Below are positions 47,893 through 57,301 of a stretch of 64,000 nt of DNA, piece after piece; position 1 is the stretch's first letter, and the number at the start of each line of letters is the position of its first letter. The DNA is from Thiolapillus brandeum. Lineage in GTDB: Bacteria > Pseudomonadota > Gammaproteobacteria > Chromatiales > Chromatiaceae. The position numbers were made by a program, and so were the translations under genes. Where the stretch lies: assembly GCF_000828615.1 (NCBI RefSeq), contig NZ_AP012273.1, positions 1,116,001-1,180,000 of the forward strand, in the 5' to 3' direction. The notes beneath the pieces were generated by a model, which worked only from the letters and a program-made list of their open reading frames with translations, was not told the origin of the DNA and searched no databases.

Positions 47893-48092
47893 GGGCATCT
47901 CTATTAATTCTGTTTGAGCAGATCTGTGTTTGAGGAGCTCAAGAACAAGGCGAAGATCGAAGCAAATGCCCCAGGGCACCCTCTCTCGCGCAAGCGCGAT
48001 TCACCTTGTAGCAGGCTATTCGCAAGATATTCAACGAAGTTATTGGGCTTCTCAAGCGCAGAGATGCCAGACATGAATTATTAGAGGTGCCC
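47893..48092. mobile_element. 200-bp MITE-like element upstream of ispG
   Basis: The ends GGGCATCTCTATTAATTC (47893-47910) and the complement of 48075-48092 (GGGCACCTCTAATAATTC) form an 18-bp terminal inverted repeat with two mismatches. TTCA lies directly on both sides (47889-47892 and 48093-48096), as a four-base target duplication would. No coding capacity is seen. Size, ends and duplication fit a non-autonomous DNA transposon, perhaps from an IS5-type parent, which is not in the window. Confidence 0.72.
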
Positions 48093-48155
48093 TTCAGTCT
48101 TCTGCATGGAGTATGATTCTGCCTTGTTTTCAACCCCGTCGAGATCCCGTTTTTC

Positions 48156-49367
48156 ATGTCCATCAGCAGAAAGAATACACATCAGGTACTCGTAGGCAGG
48201 ATCCCTCTGGGAGGGAGCGCCCCTGTAGTGGTGCAGTCCATGACCAATACCGACACGGCCAATGTGGCCGCCTCTGTAGCCCAGGTGGCGGAGCTGGCCA
48301 GGGCCGGATCCGAACTGGTGCGACTGACCGTGAACAATGAAGCTTCTGCCGCAGCCCTGGGGGAGATCCGCCAGCGTCTGGATGACATGGGCGTGGATGT
48401 CCCTCTGGTGGGGGATTTTCACTTTAATGGCCATCGGCTCCTGGAAAAATATCCCGAATGCGCCAGGGCTCTGGCCAAATACCGCATCAACCCCGGTAAC
48501 GTGGGCAGCGGTGAGAAGCGTGACGAACAGTTCAATGCCATGATCGAAAAAGCCATGGAGTACGGTAAGGCAGTGCGTATCGGCGTCAATTGGGGTTCCA
48601 TGGACAAGCAGCTGGTGGCGCGCATGATGGATGAGAACGCCCGGCGAAAGTCACCCTTGGACTCGGATCATATGATACGGGAAATCATGGTGACATCCGC
48701 CCTGGAGAGTGCAGCCCAGGCTCAGGCTGTGGGTCTGGATGCGGACAGAATCGTCCTGTCCTGCAAGATGAGCGGTGTGCAGGATCTTATAGCCGTGTAC
48801 CAGATGCTTTCAGAGCGATGCGACTATGCGCTGCACCTGGGTCTTACAGAAGCCGGCATGGGTTCCAAGGGCATCGTAGCTTCCACCGCGGCCTTGTCCG
48901 TGCTCCTGCAGCAGGGTATTGGCGACACCATTCGTATTTCCCTGACGCCGGAACCCGGTGGCAGCCGCAGCACCGAAGTGAAGGTGGCTCAGCAGATTCT
49001 TCAGGCCCTGGAGCTGCGTTCCTTCACGCCCCAGGTTATCGCCTGCCCTGGCTGCGGGCGCACCACCAGTACCTACTTCCAGCAACTGGCCCAGGATATC
49101 CAGGACTACCTGGATGCGAGTATGCCTCGCTGGAGCCGGGAATATCCGGGGGTGGAGGCGATGAATGTGGCGGTCATGGGTTGCGTGGTGAACGGTCCGG
49201 GAGAGAGCAAGCATGCCAACATCGGTATCAGCCTTCCCGGTACAGGTGAGCAACCTGCCGCGCCAGTATATGTGGATGGCGTCAAGACCGTAACCCTCAA
49301 GGGCGAGGGGATAGCAGAAGACTTCCAGAGAATTGTGGAAGACTATGTAAAGCGGACTTACGCGTGA
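48156..49367 (+). CDS. ispG: 4-hydroxy-3-methylbut-2-en-1-yl diphosphate synthase (flavodoxin)
   Basis: The 403-residue IspG (GcpE) reduces methylerythritol cyclodiphosphate in the MEP isoprenoid pathway with a 4Fe-4S cluster. Cluster ligands are visible in [11 protein letters not shown] and [11 protein letters not shown]. The N-terminal barrel shows [14 protein letters not shown] and RINPGNVG. The Isc cluster operon further on supplies its cofactor. The ribosome site is weak. The MITE-like element ends about 60 bp upstream of the start, so the native promoter may be displaced or replaced. Confidence 0.96.
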   Translation: MSISRKNTHQVLVGRIPLGGSAPVVVQSMTNTDTANVAASVAQVAELARAGSELVRLTVNNEASAAALGEIRQRLDDMGVDVPLVGDFHFNGHRLLEKYPECARALAKYRINPGNVGSGEKRDEQFNAMIEKAMEYGKAVRIGVNWGSMDKQLVARMMDENARRKSPLDSDHMIREIMVTSALESAAQAQAVGLDADRIVLSCKMSGVQDLIAVYQMLSERCDYALHLGLTEAGMGSKGIVASTAALSVLLQQGIGDTIRISLTPEPGGSRSTEVKVAQQILQALELRSFTPQVIACPGCGRTTSTYFQQLAQDIQDYLDASMPRWSREYPGVEAMNVAVMGCVVNGPGESKHANIGISLPGTGEQPAAPVYVDGVKTVTLKGEGIAEDFQRIVEDYVKRTYA

Positions 49368-49449
49368 TGTGACGGTGCTGCGGGAGGCTCCGTGACGGCA
49401 CGTGATGCATTTGTGTCTGATCGAAGCACCGCCTGATCAGGATACGGGG

Positions 49450-49833
49450 TTATCCCTGTTCCACTGGCCTCAGGTTCTCCAGTTCCTCATCCGTGTACAG
49501 CCGTGACACCGTCATAAACCGCAATCCAAGAGGAATCTCCAGGGAAAAGCCCGCGCCGCGGCCCTCAGCAACATCGATGGTCAGGTGAGTGTTCTGCCAG
49601 AACTCGAACTGATCAGCGGCCATGTAGAAGTCACAGCCATGTACCTGGCCCAGTTTCACGTCTCTCGAACCCACCATGAAGTCACCCACGGCAAAGCACA
49701 TGGGGGCGGAACCGTCGCAGCAGCCGCCGCTCTGGTGAAACATCAGCTCGCCGTGCTTTTCCCGCAGCTGGTCGATGACCTTGGCGGCTGCCTCGGTGAC
49801 ATCCACCCGTTCAGAGTATTCTTTTTCGCTCAT
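49450..49833 (-). CDS. DUF779 family protein
   Basis: The 127-residue protein matches DUF779, with the cysteine cluster HQSGGCCDGSAPMCF and FEFWQNTHLTIDVAEGRG. These proteins are typically encoded beside aldehyde dehydrogenases of the ExaC/AldB type, as here, and may bind metal through the cysteines; function is unproven. It is the second gene after the dehydrogenase, separated by a hairpin. Confidence 0.88.
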   Translation of the reverse strand: MSEKEYSERVDVTEAAAKVIDQLREKHGELMFHQSGGCCDGSAPMCFAVGDFMVGSRDVKLGQVHGCDFYMAADQFEFWQNTHLTIDVAEGRGAGFSLEIPLGLRFMTVSRLYTDEELENLRPVEQG

Positions 49834-49858
49834 GACATTTGTCTCCCGACCTGAAAAA

Positions 49859-49897
49859 GGGAACCACGCTCCAGGGAGGGGCCTGGAACGCGGTCCC
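49859..49897 (-). other. Intercistronic hairpin between aldehyde dehydrogenase and DUF779 genes
   Basis: Arms starting GGGAACCACGCTCCAGG and ending CCTGGAACGCGGTCCC pair imperfectly over about 16 positions with a short loop. No T-run follows on the minus strand. It may protect or attenuate the transcript between the two genes. Confidence 0.55.
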
Positions 49898-49913
49898 GTA
49901 AAGGTGAATTGAA

Positions 49914-51410
49914 TCAGAAGAAGCCCAGGGGGTTCTTGTCGTAGGACATGAGGACGTTCTTGGTCTTGCGATAGTGATTGAGCATCATCTTATGGGTCTC
50001 CCGGCCGATGCCGGATTTCTTCTGGCCGCCGAAGGAAGCATGGGCGGGATACAGGTGATAGCAGTTGGCCCAGACCCGGCCGGCTTCTATGCCCCGGGTG
50101 AAGGTCTGCATCTGATGGATGTCCCGGGTCCAGACGCCGGCACCCAGGCCGTACATGGTGTCGTTGGCAATCTGCAGGGCCTCGTCCTCGTCCTTGAAGG
50201 TGGTCACGCAGAGTACCGGACCAAAAATCTCTTCCTGGAATACGCGCATGCTATTTCGGCCCTTGAGTACCGTGGGCTTGATGTAATAGCCCTCTGGATA
50301 GACCTCATTGCTGTAGGCTTCGCCACCGCAGAGCACTTCCGCGCCTTCATCCTTGCCGATCTGGATGTAGTTGAGAATCTTCATGAACTGGTCGTTGGAG
50401 GCCTGGGCGCCCATCATGGTGCCGGTGTCCAGGGTATCACCCATCCTGATGGCGTCGATGCGCTTCAGGCAGCGCTCCATGAACTCGTCATAGATGCTTT
50501 CCTGGATCAGCGCCCGGGAAGGGCAGGTGCAGACTTCGCCCTGGTTGAAGGCAAACAGCACCAGGCCTTCAATGGCCTTGTCCAGGAAGTTGTCGTCCTC
50601 AGCCATTACTGAATCGAAGAAGATATTGGGGGACTTGCCGCCCAGTTCCAGGGTGACGGGAATAATGTTCTCGGAGGCGTATTGCATGATCAGGCGGCCG
50701 GTAGTGGTCTCGCCGGTGAAGGCCACCTTGCGGATGTCCGGGTGGGTGGCCAGGGGTTTGCCGGCCTCGGGGCCGAAGCCGTTCACCACGTTGATCACGC
50801 CAGGAGGCAGCAGATCCTGAATCAGTTCGATGACGACCAGAATGGAGGCTGGAGTTTGTTCCGCCGGCTTGAGCACCACGCAGTTGCCTGCTGCCAGGGC
50901 CGGGGCGAGCTTCCAGGCGGCCATGAGTATGGGGAAGTTCCAGGGAATGATCTGGCCCACGACACCCAGAGGCTCATGGATTTCCATGGATACCGTGGCA
51001 GCGTCCAGATCCGATACCTCACCGCTCTCGGCGCGGATCACCCCGGCAAAATAACGGAAATGATCGACGGTCAGGGGGATATCGGCAGCCAGGGTTTCAC
51101 GGATGGCCTTGCCATTGTCCCAGGTTTCCGCGTGGGCGATCTTGTCCAGGTTGGCTTCGATGGTATCGGCAATCTTCAGCAACAGGTTGCTGCGCTCGGT
51201 GACGGAACTCCTGTTCCACTCGGGAGCAGCCTTCCAGGCGGCGGCGACGGCAAGATCGATGTCCTTGCTGCCGGAGCGGGGTACGCGGCACAGGAGTTGC
51301 CCGTTCACAGGGGAGTGGTTGTCGAAATACTCGCCTTCCACCGGGGCGACCCATTCGCCACCGATAAAGTTCTCGTATTGTTCCTTGAATTCAGGTTGCT
51401 TGTCAGACAT
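49914..51410 (-). CDS. NAD-dependent aldehyde dehydrogenase, ExaC/AldB type
   Basis: The 498-residue protein has the aldehyde dehydrogenase fold with FIGGEWVAP, the NAD region [19 protein letters not shown] and [11 protein letters not shown], the catalytic glutamate in LELGGKSPN and the catalytic cysteine in [14 protein letters not shown]. Acetaldehyde is the likely substrate by subfamily and by the adjoining DUF779 gene. AAGGAG precedes the ATG at 51410. An AraC-family gene is divergent and shares a promoter region with direct repeats. Confidence 0.93.
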   Translation of the reverse strand: MSDKQPEFKEQYENFIGGEWVAPVEGEYFDNHSPVNGQLLCRVPRSGSKDIDLAVAAAWKAAPEWNRSSVTERSNLLLKIADTIEANLDKIAHAETWDNGKAIRETLAADIPLTVDHFRYFAGVIRAESGEVSDLDAATVSMEIHEPLGVVGQIIPWNFPILMAAWKLAPALAAGNCVVLKPAEQTPASILVVIELIQDLLPPGVINVVNGFGPEAGKPLATHPDIRKVAFTGETTTGRLIMQYASENIIPVTLELGGKSPNIFFDSVMAEDDNFLDKAIEGLVLFAFNQGEVCTCPSRALIQESIYDEFMERCLKRIDAIRMGDTLDTGTMMGAQASNDQFMKILNYIQIGKDEGAEVLCGGEAYSNEVYPEGYYIKPTVLKGRNSMRVFQEEIFGPVLCVTTFKDEDEALQIANDTMYGLGAGVWTRDIHQMQTFTRGIEAGRVWANCYHLYPAHASFGGQKKSGIGRETHKMMLNHYRKTKNVLMSYDKNPLGFF

Positions 51411-51515
51411 GTTCGGGATTCTCCTTACAGGGGATGATGGAATATACACCCCGGCCTTCGCCGGGTTAATAGTGTTAAAACTTAAGCCTTTTTACTCACC
51501 CCTGATTGACTCAGC

Positions 51516-51549
51516 GTCCAGAATCCTTGTGTCAGAGTCCAGAACCTTG
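51516..51549. promoter_or_regulatory. Two direct repeats with 21-bp period, candidate AraC-family operator
   Basis: GTCCAGAATCCTTG (51516-51529) and GTCCAGAACCTTG (51537-51549) are 21 bp apart start to start, two helical turns, the spacing AraC proteins favour. They lie between the dehydrogenase and the AraC-family gene, about 65 bp before the latter. Confidence 0.6.
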
Positions 51550-51612
51550 CCGAAAGGAAAAACAGCTGGTGTATGATGTTGGGTATTCGACTGTTTGCAG
51601 GAGTGTTTTCCC

Positions 51613-52527
51613 ATGGCAGTGAACCCGCTGAACGGATTGCGTGCGCCGCAGAAACTCATCGAGAACAAGGTGAGTTTTGCAGGCGATAGCTCTGAAGTCA
51701 GTATCTATGATACCTATGAAGCGGCATCCCGGGTTTATCTGGAAGCAGACGAATTGCTGTTTTGCGGCATGATCACCGGTCGCAAGATCATGCATCATCC
51801 CAATGATGCTCAGGATTCGCCGGGGACGGTATTTTTGCCGCACGAGAGTTTTGTGGTAGCGCCAGGTGAAGCGGTGGAAATCGATTTTCCTGATGCCAGT
51901 CTGGAAAATCCCACTACCTGCCTGACGGTGGAGATCTCCAAAGAGAAAGTCAGTCAGGTCAGTGAACGCCTTATGGAGTCTCTGGCCCAGCCGGAGCTGG
52001 CGGACAGCTGGCAGTTCGGCAATCCCGTGCTGCATACCCGCCACAATAGTGAGACCCAGCGCCTGCTGAATCGCCTCACCAAGTTGTTCACGGAAAACCA
52101 CCCGGATCGGAATGTGCTCATCGACCTGAATGTGACGGAGCTCATCATCCGCCTGCTGCGCCACAAGACCCGGGATTTTCTTCTCACCTGGTGCAGCCAG
52201 GATCCCGAGGCGAATGCCCTCATTGCCGCCCTGGACTGGATCAACAGCACCCTTTCCCAGCCACTGGATATCGAACGGCTCTGCCGTCATGCGGGCATGA
52301 GCCGTAGCCGGTTATATGTGGAGTTCAAGGAGAAGATCGGTTGTTCTCCCGTGGAGTTGCAGCAGCAGTTGCGCCTCAAGCGGGCCGCCGAGCGTATCCG
52401 CAATGGCGAGGCCATTACTGCCGTTGCCTATGATCTGGGCTTCAAGAGTCCCAGTCATTTCTGTCGCCGTTTCAAGGCCTTCTATGGTTGCGTGGCCACG
52501 GAGTACAAGGAACGTTCCGGGCGTTAA
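51613..52527 (+). CDS. AraC-family transcriptional regulator
   Basis: The 304-residue protein has an N-terminal AraC_N ligand domain (about 1-190) and a C-terminal double helix-turn-helix (DIERLCRHAGMSRSRLYVEF, ITAVAYDLGFKSPSHFCRRF). The ATG follows CAGGAG at nine bases. Being divergent from the aldehyde dehydrogenase gene with a repeat operator between, it probably activates that operon in response to an aldehyde or alcohol signal. Confidence 0.9.
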   Translation: MAVNPLNGLRAPQKLIENKVSFAGDSSEVSIYDTYEAASRVYLEADELLFCGMITGRKIMHHPNDAQDSPGTVFLPHESFVVAPGEAVEIDFPDASLENPTTCLTVEISKEKVSQVSERLMESLAQPELADSWQFGNPVLHTRHNSETQRLLNRLTKLFTENHPDRNVLIDLNVTELIIRLLRHKTRDFLLTWCSQDPEANALIAALDWINSTLSQPLDIERLCRHAGMSRSRLYVEFKEKIGCSPVELQQQLRLKRAAERIRNGEAITAVAYDLGFKSPSHFCRRFKAFYGCVATEYKERSGR

Positions 52528-52539
52528 ATATCCGAGCGG

Positions 52540-52995
52540 TCAGGCGTCAACGGGAATGGCGCTGTTGTCCACTTCCAGCATCTTGGCGCGGAAGACCACT
52601 GCCTGGCCGCTGAGAGGGTGGTTGAAGTCCACCAGCACCCTGTCATCGTCCACCGCCAGCAGGGAGCCCATGGTTTCCTCGCCATCGGGCAGACTGAAGG
52701 CGAGGATCTGACCGGCCTCCAGTTCCGCATCGGCGGGAAAGTCCCCGCGCGGCATTTCCTTTACCAGTTCCTGTTGGCGTTCGCCCCAGGCCTGTTCCGG
52801 GGTGAGGGTGAGGGTCTGTTCCTCGTCGGCACGCAAACCGTACAGGGCGAGCTCCAGACCGGGTAGCAGAGTGCCGTCCCCGAGGGTACAGCGCAGGGGT
52901 TCATCTCCCGTGTCGAAAGCCTGGGTGCCGTCCGTGAGAGAAAGACTGAAATGCAACACGATGGTACTGCCGGGCATGGCTTCGCTAAGGGGCAT
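52540..52995 (-). CDS. SlpA/FkpB-like FKBP isomerase
   Basis: The 151-residue protein has an FKBP domain interrupted by an insert-in-flap (SlyD/SlpA class): GSTIVLHFSLSLTDGT, GDGTLLPGLELALYGLRADE, AWGERQQELVKEMPRGDFP and VDFNHPLSGQAVVF. It is a cytosolic chaperone-isomerase and not a classical FKBP. It is the last gene of the riboswitch-led operon and overlaps the preceding stop by one base. Confidence 0.88.
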   Translation of the reverse strand: MPLSEAMPGSTIVLHFSLSLTDGTQAFDTGDEPLRCTLGDGTLLPGLELALYGLRADEEQTLTLTPEQAWGERQQELVKEMPRGDFPADAELEAGQILAFSLPDGEETMGSLLAVDDDRVLVDFNHPLSGQAVVFRAKMLEVDNSAIPVDA

Positions 52996-53756
52996 CAGTG
53001 CATCTCCGAGGCCAGTTGCATGAGGCCGGGAAGTTCGAGATTCTCCCGTTCCGCGTGGTTCAGGGCTCGCTCCAGGCGGGTTGGGGCGCTACGTCCCATG
53101 CACTGATGATTCGGATCGCCTTCGAAAGCAGCAAGCATGGCCTGAATCAGGGTTTCCCGGTCGAAGGTCGTGCCGGTGAGCTGTTCCTGCAGGGTGATGA
53201 TCTCGTTCGCCACCTTGCGGGCAGTATCCTGGTGTTCGGACCAGAGTTCGCCTACGGTGCCGCCGGTCTTGAGGCCAGCGATATTGGTGGTAAGGATGTA
53301 GAGGTTCTTGAGTACCAGCTCGAACAGCAGCTCGTCTTCCCCGCTGAGCATTTTCACCGGTATGTCCAGCTTGCCCAGGGCATCGCCCAGCAGTTTGCAA
53401 TGGGGGCCGAAGCAGGGGGAGGGAATGATGACCTTGTAATCCATGCCGGGCTTTTTTTCGAACCACACGGAGATGACCGTGGCCTGGGGCAGATGCGCAA
53501 AATCTGCGGGAAGCAGTTCGTTTTGCAGCAGAATGACCTTGTCCTTCCAGCGGTCCGGCAGCTGTTCCAGTACACCGGGAAGATCCTTCTCCCCCACGGC
53601 AATGAGTACGGCTTCCGGGTTGGGGATATCCGTGGCGGCCTGCTGCAGGTTCTGGTCGCGGGTCACGGGATATACCGGGTGACCCAGACGCAGAAAACCC
53701 CGGGCGAAGACGCCGCCCATTTCTCCAACGCCAATGATGACTACGGGTGGTTTCAC
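52995..53756 (-). CDS. Rossmann-fold NAD(P)-binding protein, reductase-like
   Basis: This 253-residue protein begins with a dinucleotide-binding motif (VVIIGVGEMGGVFARGFL) and contains VILLQNELLP and a mainly helical C-terminal half, so it resembles ketopantoate-reductase-type or 6-phosphogluconate-type enzymes. No substrate can be assigned. Its place between the adenosyltransferase and the SlpA-like genes, with overlaps on both sides (ATGA with cobO/pduO, TGATG with the FKBP gene), puts it in the cobalamin-controlled transcript. Confidence 0.7.
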   Translation of the reverse strand: MKPPVVIIGVGEMGGVFARGFLRLGHPVYPVTRDQNLQQAATDIPNPEAVLIAVGEKDLPGVLEQLPDRWKDKVILLQNELLPADFAHLPQATVISVWFEKKPGMDYKVIIPSPCFGPHCKLLGDALGKLDIPVKMLSGEDELLFELVLKNLYILTTNIAGLKTGGTVGELWSEHQDTARKVANEIITLQEQLTGTTFDRETLIQAMLAAFEGDPNHQCMGRSAPTRLERALNHAERENLELPGLMQLASEMH

Positions 53757-54295
53757 TTTTCTCGCTTCCAGGTTGTTTCTTCCGCTCCCGCCTCATGATT
53801 CAGGAACCTTGCCAGGTCGAACAGCAGGTCGGACAGGCGGTTGAGGTATTTCAGGGATTCGAAGTTTACCTTTTCCTTGTGGGAAAGTCGCCACAGGCTG
53901 CGTTCTGTCCGGCGGCATACCGCCCTGGCCACATGGGCCTGGGCGGCGGCGCGGGTGCCGCCGGGCAGAATAAATTCCTCCAGGGGAGGCAACTGCTCGT
54001 TGAGATTCTCCTGCCACATCTCCAGCAGTCCAACCGCCTCACCGTTCAGTTCCTCATGGCCGGGGAGGGCGGTTTCTCCGCCCAGGGAAAACAGCTTCTG
54101 CTGGATATCCGGAATGATGACTTCCAGGGCAAGAGGGCGCATTTCCACCGCCAGCAGACCCAGGGCCGCGTTGAGTTCATCCAGATCGCCCAGTACCTGA
54201 ATGCGCAGGCTGTCTTTGGCCACACGACTGCCATCGGCCAGGCCCGTCTGCCCGCTGTCACCCGTACGGGTGGTGATGCGGGTCAGGCGCGCCAT
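53753..54295 (-). CDS. Cob(I)alamin adenosyltransferase, PduO type
   Basis: The 180-residue protein matches the PduO/MMAB adenosyltransferase family: the N-terminal ITTRTGDSGQTGLADGSRVAK (ATP binding) and the later AQAHVARAVCRRTERSLWRL, with LNRLSDLLFDLARF at the end. It converts cob(I)alamin to adenosylcobalamin. It lies six bases after btuB, so uptake and activation of B12 share the riboswitch. Confidence 0.93.
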   Translation of the reverse strand: MARLTRITTRTGDSGQTGLADGSRVAKDSLRIQVLGDLDELNAALGLLAVEMRPLALEVIIPDIQQKLFSLGGETALPGHEELNGEAVGLLEMWQENLNEQLPPLEEFILPGGTRAAAQAHVARAVCRRTERSLWRLSHKEKVNFESLKYLNRLSDLLFDLARFLNHEAGAEETTWKREK

Positions 54296-54301
54296 GGGGC
54301 G

Positions 54302-56080
54302 TCAATGGCTGTAGCGGATGCCCAGGAAGCCTGCGCGCTCCTGAGTGTTGTAGCCGGAAGCCAGCTCATAGTCTTCATCGAAAGCGTTTTCCAGTTTGGC
54401 GAAGATCTGCCAGTTTGGGTTCAGCTGATAACTGGCGTTGAGATTCACCAGAGTATAGCTGTCCAGGGTGATGCCGCCAAAGTCCTTGCGGTTACCTGAG
54501 TAGAGCAGGTCGCCGCCAAGGCTCCAGGCACCCCAGTGGTAGTTCACCTGGGCATTCAGGCTGTGTTCGGCGCGGCGCAGCAGCCGTTCGCCGGTACTGC
54601 GGTCTTCGGGGTTCTGCCAGTTGCCGCCCAGATGCAGAGTCAGGTCATCGCTGTGGTAGTCATAGCCCAGCTCCAGGCCGTCGATACGCACTTCCGCCAC
54701 ATTCTGGTTGTAGCCGAACCAGGGTGGGGTGACTAGCACCCACTGGATCATGTTGTCGATGTCGTTGCGGTACAGGGAGGCGCTCAGTTCATGGCTGCTG
54801 CTCAGTCGATGTTTCAGTCCCAACTCATAGGAGGTGGATTCTTCCGGCTCCAGGTCGGGGTTGCCGCCGAAACCGTAGCGCTCGTTGGCACTGGGCACAC
54901 GGAAGGCGGTGGCGGCGCTGGCCCAAGCGCGGGTGCCCTGGCCGAAGTCGTAGCCGTAGTTGAGGCTCCAGGTGAACTTGCTGCCTGCATCCTCATGATC
55001 CAGATAGCGGATTCCGGCAATGGCGTGATGGGTGCCACGCACCAGGTCGTATTGGCCCCAGGCTTCGAGGATGTCCGTGTCCGTATCATAGGAGGAGAAG
55101 GCGCCGTCCAGGGTTACGTCCTCATTGCTGCCCTTGATGCCCAGCAGGGCCTGGTCCCGGTTCAGGGTAATGCGGTTGCGCCAGGACAGTTCCGTGCGGT
55201 CCGTATGTACCGAATCGCTGCTTTGGTTCTGGTCGATGTGGTCGCGCACATGGGCGAGTTCCAGGGTGCTGGTCCAGGCATCGGTGAACGCGGCTTCCCA
55301 GTTCAGGCTGGAGCGGCTGTTGAGAAAGTCTTGATCCAGGGGGGTGCCGAAATAGTCCAGGTATTCGTTGTTGCCCCGGGTTTGCCAGTGGCTGGCGTTG
55401 AAATGGTGAATGCCGGCATCGAAGCCAGCCGCCAGGTTGAAGCTGGTGTTGTCATAGCCCCGGTCGATGTTTGAGGAAGCCAGGGGCGGAAAGCCGTCGG
55501 TTTCCTGATAAGAGGCTGAGGCGCTCAGATGATAATTGTCTGCGGCATGTCCCAGGTGGGCGTTGGCCCGCCAGGTGTTGTCGCTACCGCCTTCCAGGGT
55601 GCCGCCGTAACTGAATTCCTGCGTGCCGGCCTTGCGCGTGATGATGTTGATCACACCACCAATGGCGCCGGAGCCCCAGAGGGTGGAGCGGGGACCTTTG
55701 TAGATCTCGATGCGCTCGATGTTCTGAGGGTCGATGTGCTGCAGGGCGGCACTGCCTACGCTACCGGAATTGATGGGTACACCGTCGATCATCACCAGGT
55801 TGTGATCGCTTTCCGTGCCGCGGATGAACAGGGAGGTCGCCTGGCCCGGGCCACCATTCCGCCCGATTTCCAGACCCGTGTGAAACTTCAGCAGATCGGC
55901 AATATCCGTGGCCGGGGAACGCCGGATCTCTTCGGCAGTAATAATCTCCATGCTTGCCAGAGTATCGTCCAGATGAGTGGGATACCCGGTGGCGGTGACC
56001 ACCAGGGGTTCCAGGGTGTCGGCAGCATGGGCCGTGCCCAGAGTCATGGCAAGGGCCAGGGGAAGGGAGTTGATTTTCAT
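54302..56080 (-). CDS. btuB: TonB-dependent vitamin B12 receptor BtuB
   Basis: The roughly 592-residue outer-membrane receptor starts with a signal peptide (MKINSLPLALAMTLGTAHA) and a TonB box-like TLEPLVVTATG, then a plug domain (about 40-160, LLKFHTGLEIGRNGGPGQ, LFIRGTESDHNLVMIDGVP) and a 22-stranded barrel ending in aromatic FLGIRYSH. The start at 56080 sits just behind the signal peptide; a longer frame upstream would run through the riboswitch. It is the first gene of the cobalamin operon. Confidence 0.94.
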   Translation of the reverse strand: MKINSLPLALAMTLGTAHAADTLEPLVVTATGYPTHLDDTLASMEIITAEEIRRSPATDIADLLKFHTGLEIGRNGGPGQATSLFIRGTESDHNLVMIDGVPINSGSVGSAALQHIDPQNIERIEIYKGPRSTLWGSGAIGGVINIITRKAGTQEFSYGGTLEGGSDNTWRANAHLGHAADNYHLSASASYQETDGFPPLASSNIDRGYDNTSFNLAAGFDAGIHHFNASHWQTRGNNEYLDYFGTPLDQDFLNSRSSLNWEAAFTDAWTSTLELAHVRDHIDQNQSSDSVHTDRTELSWRNRITLNRDQALLGIKGSNEDVTLDGAFSSYDTDTDILEAWGQYDLVRGTHHAIAGIRYLDHEDAGSKFTWSLNYGYDFGQGTRAWASAATAFRVPSANERYGFGGNPDLEPEESTSYELGLKHRLSSSHELSASLYRNDIDNMIQWVLVTPPWFGYNQNVAEVRIDGLELGYDYHSDDLTLHLGGNWQNPEDRSTGERLLRRAEHSLNAQVNYHWGAWSLGGDLLYSGNRKDFGGITLDSYTLVNLNASYQLNPNWQIFAKLENAFDEDYELASGYNTQERAGFLGIRYSH

Positions 56081-56461
56081 TGTCGTGTTCCTTTGTTGAA
56101 GGCGCACACCCGCGCCGGGTTGGAAACAGCAGAAGGCCGGTCTCCGGACTGATGGGCGGTAATGCTGCGGCAAACAGCGCCTTCCCACGATCGGATCGCA
56201 GTGGCCTGTGCTGTTTTCCTTACCCAATCACCGTTGCGGGGGCAGTGCCGGTCTTACACCGGCTTCCCGTTTAACCCTGGGTTTCAGGGCACCCTCTGGC
56301 GAGGGGTGCAGTCTGTCAGGGACCTTGTTCAAGGTCAAGATTCAACTTCCAGGAAATTTTCCGGATGCCGGGGAAGGGACAGTGTGAATGTAAAACCTTG
56401 CGGGTAGAGAAAGAAAATAGAGTAAAATGCTCGGATATTAATTACTGTCGCAGCGCAGATC
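56081..56461. other. Divergent regulatory region btuB / cysE
   Basis: Apart from the riboswitch (56128-56311) this region holds the btuB and cysE promoters. TAAAAT at about 56422-56427 is a possible cysE -10 box, without a well-spaced -35. No gene is seen. Confidence 0.5.
56128..56311 (-). promoter_or_regulatory. Cobalamin riboswitch upstream of btuB
   Basis: Read on the minus strand, the leader contains the characteristic blocks in order: GGGAAGCCGGTG, then ACCGGCACTGCCCCCGCAAC and GGTGATTGGG, a GCCACTG segment and the B12 box AGTCCGGAGACCGGCC (56135-56150). These are the core of the adenosylcobalamin riboswitch. It ends about 50 bp before the btuB ATG and should shut down btuB and the following genes when B12 is plentiful. 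Confidence 0.95.
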
Positions 56462-57277
56462 ATGTTTGAACGTCTGAAAGAGGATATTCAGTCCGTTTTC
56501 GACCGCGACCCGGCGGCCCGCACCAGTTTCGAGGTGCTGACCACCTATCCGGGAGTGCATGCCGTCATGGCACATCGTTTGGCCCATGGCCTGTGGAAAC
56601 GTGGCTTCAAGTGGCTGGGACGGACGGTATCCAACCTGGCCCGCTGGCTGACGGGTATCGAGATCCATCCCGGGGCTACCATCGGTCGGCGTTTCTTCAT
56701 CGATCACGGTATGGGCGTGGTGATTGGCGAGACAGCCGTTATCGGCGATGACTGCACCCTCTATCATGGTGTGACTCTGGGGGGGACTTCCTGGGAAAAG
56801 GGCAAGCGCCATCCCACCCTGGGCAATGATGTCGTGGTAGGGGCGGGCGCCAAGGTGTTGGGCCCCATCGATATTGGTCACGGTGCGCGTATCGGCTCCA
56901 ATGCCGTGGTGGTGAAATCCGTGCCTGACAATGCCACAGTGGTGGGAATTCCGGGGCGTCTCGTGGAAAGGCGCGGGGCGGGAGACAAGGCCCACAGGGA
57001 GAAGCTGGCGAAGAAGATGGGCTTTGATGCCTATGGCGCCACCCGGGATGCTCCTGATCCCGTAGCCAATGCCATCAATTGCATGCTGGATCATGTGCAT
57101 GTGATGGAAGCCAAAATGTCCCGCATGTGTGAAGTGCTCAAGAGCATGGGCTATACGGATGAGGAGGTGAGCCTGCCGGAGCTGACTTCCTGCGAAATCG
57201 TTTCCACGGCCGAAGAATTGCACAAACTGGGAGAAGAGGAATCCGATGATGATACCGCGGCTTCCAAATCTCTGTGA
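56462..57277 (+). CDS. cysE: Serine O-acetyltransferase
   Basis: The 271-residue enzyme makes O-acetylserine for cysteine synthesis. It shows the hexapeptide-repeat left-handed helix ([39 protein letters not shown]) and the catalytic region [18 protein letters not shown]. The gene precedes iscR, as in many gammaproteobacteria, linking cysteine supply to cluster assembly. Its C-terminal tail (about 190-271) is longer and acidic. Confidence 0.94.
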   Translation: MFERLKEDIQSVFDRDPAARTSFEVLTTYPGVHAVMAHRLAHGLWKRGFKWLGRTVSNLARWLTGIEIHPGATIGRRFFIDHGMGVVIGETAVIGDDCTLYHGVTLGGTSWEKGKRHPTLGNDVVVGAGAKVLGPIDIGHGARIGSNAVVVKSVPDNATVVGIPGRLVERRGAGDKAHREKLAKKMGFDAYGATRDAPDPVANAINCMLDHVHVMEAKMSRMCEVLKSMGYTDEEVSLPELTSCEIVSTAEELHKLGEEESDDDTAASKSL

Positions 57278-57301
57278 AAACCCGGATTCCCTTCCCTGTC
57301 A

